From Acerihabitans arboris (GTDB lineage: Bacteria; Pseudomonadota; Gammaproteobacteria; Enterobacterales; Enterobacteriaceae), in the NCBI RefSeq assembly GCF_010131535.1, contig NZ_WUBS01000001.1, positions 340,762 through 404,761 of the forward strand: a DNA stretch of 64,000 nucleotides, written 5' to 3'. The notes under the pieces are model-generated. The model saw nothing but the letters and a program-made list of their open reading frames with translations, did not search any database and was not told the DNA's origin. A program made the position numbers and the translations under genes. Below are positions 58,364 through 64,000 of this stretch, in pieces (the stretch's first letter is position 1; the number at the start of each line of letters is the position of its first letter).

Positions 58364-58945
58364 TTAACGGATGCTCATCACATCGGTGGCGCAGTGCAGA
58401 TAGCTGTTCATGGCGGTTTTCCATAGTTGGTCGGTATTGGCCGGCATGGCCGCTCCCCGCCCTATGCGTGAGGGTTGCATGACATACTGTGGGAAATACA
58501 CCGGCTTGCCGATGGCGTCGATCTGCCGGCACAGAGCGGCAAGCTGTTGCCTGTCGCCTAGAGCGCCGTTAGCCGACTGCCAAAACGCCTGCTGCTGGTT
58601 AGCGTTGATCATTTTTAACGCTTCGCCCAGCATGGAGGAATGGGCTTGCCTGGCGGCGTCGGTATCCAGCCGCAGCGCGTCAAAATAAGAGTAGGTTCCG
58701 GCCAGGGCAAACAGCAATACGCCGTCATTATTCCTTCCCGCTTTAATACAGCTGACCATGCCCTGGTACAACGCCGGTGGCGTCAGGGTAGGATTGATGG
58801 ATGCCGCGCCCAAACAGCCGGGGCTGGCTACCTGGGACAAATAGGTACTCTGGGCCGAACGGCCCGGGACGGCGAAACGAGGGGCATTGGCGCAGCCGGT
58901 TATCAGTACCGCCAGCACCATCGTTATCATTATTTTTAGTTTCAT
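58364..58945 (-). CDS. Lipoprotein of unknown function next to the T3SS genes
   Basis: 193 residues. Signal peptide with lipobox LITGC, then a mature part with four further Cys (SPGCLG, VSCIK, LCRQID, LHCATD) that could form two disulfides. No family is recognised; it is not like the pilotins InvH or MxiM. It follows sctL on the same strand after about 85 bases. It may be a T3SS accessory or an unrelated neighbour. Confidence 0.7.
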   Translation of the reverse strand: MKLKIMITMVLAVLITGCANAPRFAVPGRSAQSTYLSQVASPGCLGAASINPTLTPPALYQGMVSCIKAGRNNDGVLLFALAGTYSYFDALRLDTDAARQAHSSMLGEALKMINANQQQAFWQSANGALGDRQQLAALCRQIDAIGKPVYFPQYVMQPSRIGRGAAMPANTDQLWKTAMNSYLHCATDVMSIR

Positions 58946-59029
58946 CTTCTACCCAGGATTTGATGATAGCAAAATAGAGTAAATTGTATCCTAACGGCGC
59001 GGCGCTATTAGCGCGCCGATTACAGTTCA

Positions 59030-59725
59030 TTAACGTTCCTTCGGCTCCGGGTGCCCCAGGGCATGCTGCTGCAAAAAGACCTCGTGTAACCGCCGCAGCC
59101 CGGATTCGGTGAGCCGGCGGCAGTTATCCGGCAAGCCGGCGAGCGTACCCAGGCGCCGAACGCCCTCGGCTAACACAGCCTCCGGGGCGAACTCGGCCAC
59201 CTGGTGGCCATACTTCATCACGACTCGATTCTCCCGATGATATTCAATGCCGCCGGCACCAGGCCATGCCGCCTCGATGCGCCGTTTAAGCCGCACATGG
59301 GATTTTCGCGCCGATTCCGGCAGCAGTAATATCATCGGCTCGGCCGGGGTCGGCTCAGGCAAAGACGCCAGCCATTCGTCCACCAGCGCCAACAGGCTGT
59401 CGGGATGGTCCAGCGCCGTCGACAATAACCGGCGCGCGCGATCGTTGATTTGGCATTGTAATTCGGCCTCCAGGCGCTGCCCCTGGGACATATAATCGGC
59501 CACCGCGGCGGCGGCCGTGGCCATGCCCTCCTGGTACCCGTCCCGGAAACCCTGCTGGCGCAGCAGCTCAACCTCGGCCCGCGCCTGTTTAACCATATTG
59601 CGCGCCTGACGGCGCGCTTCGCTTATGACATCAAGCGCCTCGCGTTGTCGCGCCAACTGCCGGCGCTTGATCAATACGCCGCCTAAAATCGGCGGCATCC
59701 GGCGTAGTGGAATATCTTTCGGCAT
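59030..59725 (-). CDS. sctL: T3SS stator protein SctL (OrgB)
   Basis: 231 residues. The N-terminal half is charged and helical ([20 protein letters not shown]) and matches the peripheral-stalk part. The C-terminal half has the HrpE/YscL pattern with RRIEAAWPGAGGIEY and FAPEAVLAEGVRRL. It links the cytoplasmic sorting platform to the ATPase SctN. The start overlaps sctK by 95 bases; a later in-frame ATG (59698) would shorten this. Last recognised T3SS gene of the operon. Confidence 0.85.
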   Translation of the reverse strand: MPKDIPLRRMPPILGGVLIKRRQLARQREALDVISEARRQARNMVKQARAEVELLRQQGFRDGYQEGMATAAAAVADYMSQGQRLEAELQCQINDRARRLLSTALDHPDSLLALVDEWLASLPEPTPAEPMILLLPESARKSHVRLKRRIEAAWPGAGGIEYHRENRVVMKYGHQVAEFAPEAVLAEGVRRLGTLAGLPDNCRRLTESGLRRLHEVFLQQHALGHPEPKER

Positions 59726-60260
59726 GTTGGAAAGCCAGTTTTATCAGTAGCTGGCTTGGGACAGGCTTGGGTTCGCAGCCGGTTTCCCGGTCCAGCTCGG
59801 GTGAGAATAACAGGGAAATCCGCTGGCGGATGGCCAACGGCAATGGGTCGCCGAACGCCAGCAGCTCGCGTTTTCCCCACGCAATGAGGGTGCCTGGAAT
59901 CTCCACCGGCGCGTTGCCATCATCATAGGAATCGACGATCGCCAGCGCGGAGAATTGCCGCGCCCAGGGCGGCAACTGCAATAACCGTCCCTGCCGGGCA
60001 AGCGAAGCCCGATGACGCTGTACCGCTATCAGCAAAGCGACCTGCGGCAACCGGCGCCAGTGGCGGATAAAAAGATCCGCCGTGCGGCTTGCGCAGGGCG
60101 GGGGGTATTCAACCGACCAACTATGCGATCGGATAATCATCCCGTTGATAATCGAGCGCGAACTGGCGCCGCCCAGAGCCGGCGGCAGCGGCAAGCGCCG
60201 CGGATGCATCCATGACAGCGGATCGCAGAGTATGCTATCAAGCGGCGCGATCGTTTTCAT
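59631..60260 (-). CDS. sctK: T3SS sorting-platform protein SctK (OrgA)
   Basis: 209 residues, assigned mainly from gene order (between sctJ and sctL, as orgA in SPI-1) with supporting features: an Arg-rich middle and the segment [16 protein letters not shown]. OrgA proteins are poorly conserved. It acts in the cytoplasm below the export gate. The start lies within the last 23 bases of sctJ. Confidence 0.75.
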   Translation of the reverse strand: MKTIAPLDSILCDPLSWMHPRRLPLPPALGGASSRSIINGMIIRSHSWSVEYPPPCASRTADLFIRHWRRLPQVALLIAVQRHRASLARQGRLLQLPPWARQFSALAIVDSYDDGNAPVEIPGTLIAWGKRELLAFGDPLPLAIRQRISLLFSPELDRETGCEPKPVPSQLLIKLAFQHAERYSTTPDAADFRRRIDQAPAVGATTRGA

Positions 60261-60996
60261 GACTGGTCATCCTTTGCGCCGGCGCCGCTTTTGCCCGGCG
60301 CCGATACCAGGCCAGCCCGGCCACGGCGACAACCAGCGCCACCCCCGCGCCGGAAGCAAATTTTGTAAGATGGCCGGAGCCGTCCACCTGGATGTCCACC
60401 GGCGCATAGTGTTGCAGTGGCGCCTGTTTGGAAAGCACCACGGAAATATTGTCGTAATCGACCTGGTTGAAGCTGTTTTTCAGGAACCTCTTGATATCGT
60501 TGATCATCAGGATGGGATCAACGTCGCTTTGATAGGTGACCAGGGCTGATATATGCATCGGCGCCGGTGCCCTGCCGGTATCGCCGGAATCGATGTCATA
60601 GCTGACGTGGACCCGGTCGGACACCACGCCGTCCATGGTTTGCAGCGACTGCTCCAGGCGCTGCTCTATGGCGGAATAAAGCCGCGCCTTTTCCGCCCGC
60701 GGCGATGATACCAGCGAGTCGCTGGGGAAAAGCCGGGAAATTTCCATGCGCGGCTGCGAAGGCAGGTCATGGGCTTTCAGCAAATCCACCGCCGCGGGAA
60801 TATCGGCTTTGCGCACGCTGACGCTATAGCCGGTCTTGCCTTTATCGGCCTTGCCCGCCTGGATATTATTGCGCTGCAAGGTGGCGATAACCTCATTGGC
60901 CTGCTGTTGATCCAGGCCTTTGAGCAACGGCTCGTCATTGCAGGCGGTAAGCAAGAGCGCCAGCAGGCAGGCGCTTAATATCGGCTTAAACATCAT
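60238..60996 (-). CDS. sctJ: T3SS inner-ring lipoprotein SctJ (PrgK)
   Basis: 252 residues. Lipobox LLTAC, then the YscJ pattern: [42 protein letters not shown] and VHVSYD. A transmembrane helix near residue 215-235 anchors the C-terminus. It forms the inner-membrane ring with SctD. The ATG at 60996 overlaps the sctI stop as ATGA; the frame runs 20 codons upstream inside sctI. Confidence 0.95.
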   Translation of the reverse strand: MMFKPILSACLLALLLTACNDEPLLKGLDQQQANEVIATLQRNNIQAGKADKGKTGYSVSVRKADIPAAVDLLKAHDLPSQPRMEISRLFPSDSLVSSPRAEKARLYSAIEQRLEQSLQTMDGVVSDRVHVSYDIDSGDTGRAPAPMHISALVTYQSDVDPILMINDIKRFLKNSFNQVDYDNISVVLSKQAPLQHYAPVDIQVDGSGHLTKFASGAGVALVVAVAGLAWYRRRAKAAPAQRMTSHENDRAA

Positions 60997-61283
60997 TGTC
61001 CGCTTAACAGGGTGCGAATGAAGTTGACTCCCCTCGAGGCCAGCGCGCTCGCCCAACTTGTGGCAACCCGTTCATCCGAGTTCAGCGCCATGGCGTAGAC
61101 GGCCTGCAGCTGATTATCCGGCCCGTGGGTGTATATTGGATTTTCCATAAGTTTTTTCCGTTCCGCGTCGGTCACCACCGCCGAGGCGGCTAAGGATGCC
61201 AGTGGGCTGACGGAATCCTCCGCAGCATCCTGCTTTATGACATGGACTTGTTTAGGTAATTCAATCTTGGCAATTATAGTCAT
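60993..61283 (-). CDS. sctI: T3SS inner-rod protein SctI (PrgJ)
   Basis: 96 residues from the ATG at 61283, which has AAGGAG ahead of it. The C-terminal [15 protein letters not shown] resembles the RKGVGAVETLL end of PrgJ. The position between sctF and sctJ is the SPI-1 order. It forms the rod inside the basal body. Upstream, 61284-61453 shows no gene. Confidence 0.85.
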   Translation of the reverse strand: MTIIAKIELPKQVHVIKQDAAEDSVSPLASLAASAVVTDAERKKLMENPIYTHGPDNQLQAVYAMALNSDERVATSWASALASRGVNFIRTLLSGQ

Positions 61284-61453
61284 GTTGCTCCTTAACCAGG
61301 AAATTCGTGCCCGGAGATAAGCGTCAGGCGGCCTGGAATTCACAGATAAAGTTACGTTTGGCATACCCCACCGTCATATCATTCCCGCATGTATGGGTCG
61401 CTATAAATGCTGAAACGCTCATGGTGAAATAATATCTACTCCAATAAATGAGA

Positions 61454-61675
61454 TTACGATTTATTAATTATCCCTAATATGGCCTCGCGCTTGGAGGTCA
61501 CCCGGTAATTGACCCAGCCCGCCCTGACATCCATATCCGCCGAGGCAGCCTTCGCTTTCAGCAATAATTCCTGGTTGAACGGATCGGCATCTGAATCTCG
61601 CTGCGCGTCATCCATTCTGATTTGGGCATCTGCTATCGCCACTCGATTATTGGCGTAAATATCAAAAATACTCAT
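61454..61675 (-). CDS. sctF: T3SS needle protein SctF (PrgI/MxiH type)
   Basis: A 73-residue helical protein. The turn region DSDADPFNQELL corresponds to the PSDPALL turn of needle subunits, and the C-terminus (YRVTSKREAILGIINKS) fits the polymerising helix. Slightly shorter than PrgI (80). Directly after sctD, as in prgHIJK. Confidence 0.85.
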   Translation of the reverse strand: MSIFDIYANNRVAIADAQIRMDDAQRDSDADPFNQELLLKAKAASADMDVRAGWVNYRVTSKREAILGIINKS

Positions 61676-61687
61676 AATAATACCTAT

Positions 61688-62890
61688 TCAATTAATGTTA
61701 GGGAAATACCAATGTCCGGGTGTCATTTTGACAAAACCCAGATGGCCGTATTTAAATGATTTATCTTTCAGCCAATTGTCTTTTAACTCAATGGCGAATT
61801 GGACATAATTTCCGCTCCATTGCCGGTCATATTCCTCGACAAAAAAACGGATCCTTTGACGCTCGCCATCATTGATGGCTCCGTCGATAACAAACGTGAC
61901 GCTATCCTGGTTATTAATTCTGGTATAGCTTATCGCCAGTTTTTTTATCCCCTCTTCCGCTTGTCTGGACACGATGTCATCGTCAACTTCAGCAAAATGG
62001 ATATGTTCGGCGTAGGGCAACTGTTTCATTAACCCGCGGCTGATGTCGCCGCGCTGCGTTTCGTCCAGCCGGCCGCGCTGCCGGCTTACCATCAGCACCG
62101 GCTCGGCCGGTTGGTCAAACTGCAGCTGATGAAGATTTAATGCGGGGAAATTCTGCCCCAGCCAGCGCTCGATACGCCGTTTTTCCTCTTCATGGCTATT
62201 GATTTTTATCGACTGCGGCGATTTGAGGCGCACCAGTGACTGGCGCCCCCAGGCTGCGGCGCGCTCGTTATCCGCCTGGACATACAGCACGCCGTCGCGG
62301 CCGGGGAATATACGGTATTTGCCCGGTTCATCGCCGAGCTGTTGCGTCAGGGCGACAATTTCCCGCTGTTGCGCATCCGGGGTCTTTAAAAAGAATACCA
62401 GCGCCAGCACGGCGACTGCCGTGGCGACCAGTACGGCTAAACGCCACCTGCCGCGTCCGGGGCCCTTTGCCGCCATTGCCGCGGATGCCCCGGCCATCGC
62501 ACCCCGCTGATAGTTCAGTACCCCATCCGACCAGGTTTCGCCGGCGGCTCTTACCGCCAGCGCCAGCGCGCCCACCGTGACCGGCTGGTTGGATGCCAGC
62601 AAGATATCATCCGCGCCGCTGTCGTCCAGCCGCCGCAGCAGAATGCCTTGGTCTGGGGCGGCGGGGCGGATAATTTCAAAATTAACCCCGCCTCCCTCGG
62701 TGGGTACCAGCACGCAGTCCTCGGGAAATGAGGAGGAGGCGCCTTCACTTTCCAGCGTGTCGCAGTCCGCCGCTATGAATAATGTTTTCCGCGCGGATAA
62801 AGGATATTCGCATCCCTTTAAAATACCATTCAGCAGCCTGACAACGGCAGTATTATCCGGGCGGTCTGTTTTACCTTGATCTGTTTGCAT
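61688..62890 (-). CDS. sctD: T3SS inner-ring protein SctD (PrgH)
   Basis: 400 residues. The N-terminal cytoplasmic domain (about 1-140) is followed by one transmembrane helix (RWRLAVLVATAVAVLALVFF, about 147-167) and then by a periplasmic ring-building domain. It ends LGFVKMTPGHWYFPN, which resembles the PrgH C-terminus that ends with the same GHWYF-like block. It heads the sctDFIJKL unit. Confidence 0.9.
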   Translation of the reverse strand: MQTDQGKTDRPDNTAVVRLLNGILKGCEYPLSARKTLFIAADCDTLESEGASSSFPEDCVLVPTEGGGVNFEIIRPAAPDQGILLRRLDDSGADDILLASNQPVTVGALALAVRAAGETWSDGVLNYQRGAMAGASAAMAAKGPGRGRWRLAVLVATAVAVLALVFFLKTPDAQQREIVALTQQLGDEPGKYRIFPGRDGVLYVQADNERAAAWGRQSLVRLKSPQSIKINSHEEEKRRIERWLGQNFPALNLHQLQFDQPAEPVLMVSRQRGRLDETQRGDISRGLMKQLPYAEHIHFAEVDDDIVSRQAEEGIKKLAISYTRINNQDSVTFVIDGAINDGERQRIRFFVEEYDRQWSGNYVQFAIELKDNWLKDKSFKYGHLGFVKMTPGHWYFPNIN

Positions 62891-63248
62891 GGTAAAATAT
62901 TCTTCGTACTCTAGGGATCGTAATGCTAAAGAGTATAATACCCCGCGGCCTATTACTTCATGATGGAAAAATGATAAATTATCCGGGAAGACTAAGATAA
63001 TTAACCATATATGCTTTAATAAATGGTTTAATTATTTTCATTTCAATAATTATAAACTCATACATCATTCATCCCACACCAGGACTGGAAGAGTATGACA
63101 TATTTTCCCGCATACATAAAACAGCTTTTTATCGCACCCACATAACCCACGCCACAACTAAAAGAGTTTTTAATTAACCCATGAAAGCCAATGACAACCT
63201 TTATCCCCACTAAAAATACTATTAATGATAGGATGATGAATTAGTATT
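62891..63248. other. AT-rich spacer ahead of the sctD operon
   Basis: Gene-free and much more AT-rich than the flanking genes, as is usual for promoters of T3SS operons silenced by H-NS. It should hold the sctD promoter; no specific activator site is identified. Confidence 0.45.
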
Positions 63249-63548
63249 TTACTTTCCATTAAACCGCTGTGCGTCAAGCGCTTCGACGAGGAAACGTAAG
63301 AGGTCGTCAACAGTTTGCATCGATGCTACATCGTTTTCCTTGAGTTCAACGCCGAAGGTTTCCGCTACGCCGATCTCAATTTCCACCCAATCAAGAGAGT
63401 CGACATAAAGATCCGCCGCCAAATTAAGGCGGCCGGCAATGTCGGCCTTCTTACGTCCCAGGCGGTAGGCCAGCATGGCGTATAGTTCGCCCCGTATCAG
63501 TTGAAGGTCGCTGGATAATGCCGAGCCGGGCATCATATTATTTTCCAT
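63249..63548 (-). CDS. iacP: T3SS-associated acyl carrier protein (IacP type)
   Basis: 99 residues from the ATG at 63548. The phosphopantetheine-attachment Ser is in VDSLDWVEI. The rest has the four-helix ACP pattern with an acidic helix (VAETFGVELKENDV). IacP proteins occur in SPI-1 and Ysa-type loci next to translocator/effector genes and influence effector secretion. The start overlaps the upstream ORF by 11 bases. Confidence 0.9.
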   Translation of the reverse strand: MENNMMPGSALSSDLQLIRGELYAMLAYRLGRKKADIAGRLNLAADLYVDSLDWVEIEIGVAETFGVELKENDVASMQTVDDLLRFLVEALDAQRFNGK

Positions 63549-63996
63549 TGGCTGTTTTCTCTCTGTCTGCAATAGGCTTAGCTTCCGTGACAGCATTGGC
63601 AATATCGTCTATTGGCTTCACTTTATGCCAAAAATAGGCAGGGAGTTGAACCCCGCTTTTTAAATTGGTCCGCGCCTTGTTCAGTGATTCGGCCATGGGG
63701 TCACTCTTGGTGGAATGAGCGGATTGCGGCGGTATGGGTTTCAAATTTGCCCGGGCGTTGCGCAGGATTTCCTCCGCCAGCCCGGAACCAGGTGATGCAA
63801 GGGATTGCGACGCGCCCTTGGCGGAGAGCATAGCCTGAACGTTTTCCGTTTGCGAAACACGGGTTTTCCTTGCCATGGCAACGCCCGGTATGGCGCCTTC
63901 TGCCGGCCGGGCATTTCCCGGCGCGGATGCATCGCTTAAAAAGGAAGGTGTGGATACCGGGATAGCTTTTATGAGCGTTTCCATCGCGTCAGCCAC
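63538..63996 (-). CDS. Unrecognised ORF upstream of iacP, possibly a T3SS effector or its C-terminal part
   Basis: 152 residues up to the window edge, Ala/Ser/Pro-rich, and no recognised domain. A duplicated pattern ILRNARANLKP and SLNKARTNLKS is notable. A possible start is ATG 63984 with AGAGGTGG upstream, or the frame may continue past the edge. In Salmonella sipA precedes iacP, so a secreted protein is expected here. Confidence 0.6.
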   Translation of the reverse strand: MADAMETLIKAIPVSTPSFLSDASAPGNARPAEGAIPGVAMARKTRVSQTENVQAMLSAKGASQSLASPGSGLAEEILRNARANLKPIPPQSAHSTKSDPMAESLNKARTNLKSGVQLPAYFWHKVKPIDDIANAVTEAKPIADREKTANGK

Positions 63997-64000
63997 CTCT

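Overview
The window is a GC-rich chromosomal segment of a gamma-proteobacterium of the order Enterobacterales. The first 19 kb keeps the Escherichia coli gene order almost intact: tRNA-Gly, orn, rsgA, psd-mscM, epmA, blc, gdx(sugE), ecnB, ecnA, efp, epmB, yjeI, groEL/groES, fxsA, aspA, cutA, dsbD, yjdC, tRNA-Phe. IS and pseudogene remnants, opportunist-type catabolic clusters and a SPI-1-like type III secretion locus point to the Sodalis group or a close relative (inference; no marker gene settles the species).

1-19,188: conserved core. EF-P and both its modification enzymes EpmA and EpmB lie close together. Two entericidin lipoproteins of 43 and 45 codons sit between efp and gdx. gdx is preceded by two hairpins of the guanidine-II (mini-ykkC) riboswitch type. 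groESL has a sigma-32 type promoter.

19,189-26,000: a decayed island beside tRNA-Phe. It has a tyrosine integrase cut off before its catalytic domain, an IS66 fragment, a LysR regulator facing two short-chain dehydrogenases, an internally deleted IS4-family element with both inverted repeats, an AT-rich CPBP membrane protease, the tail of an MFS transporter and an IS5-family remnant.

26,490-51,000: accessory metabolism. After a membrane protein and alkB comes an amino-acid-type ABC importer followed by a BisC-type molybdopterin reductase. The most striking part is 34,049-45,721. A minus-strand operon (fumarase-superfamily lyase, GNAT acetyltransferase, binding protein, permease, ATPase, M20 amidohydrolase, MmgE/PrpD protein) has the order of Bacillus subtilis yxeL-Q, with a lyase in place of the first gene. 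Next to it are a second copy of the binding protein and a plus-strand operon with a YxeK-like flavin monooxygenase, an HcxA-like dehydrogenase and an aminotransferase. I infer uptake and breakdown of S-(2-succino)cysteine or related succinated thiols, with both an oxygen-independent and an oxygen-dependent route. It is followed by a sugar-acid/hydroxyacid module: ACS-family MFS, glucarate-dehydratase-like enolase, DmlR and DmlA.

51,000-58,300: a TraF-like outer-membrane protein, two minus-strand lipoprotein genes (one a 54-residue His-rich peptide) whose upstream regions carry near-identical promoter/operator blocks on either side of a TetR gene, a periplasmic lactonase-like propeller, YohD, YajD and RspR.

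58,364-64,000: part of a SPI-1/Ysa-type type III secretion locus on the minus strand: an effector-like ORF, an IacP-type acyl carrier protein, SctD, SctF, SctI, SctJ, SctK and SctL, then an unrecognised lipoprotein. The locus continues past the right edge.
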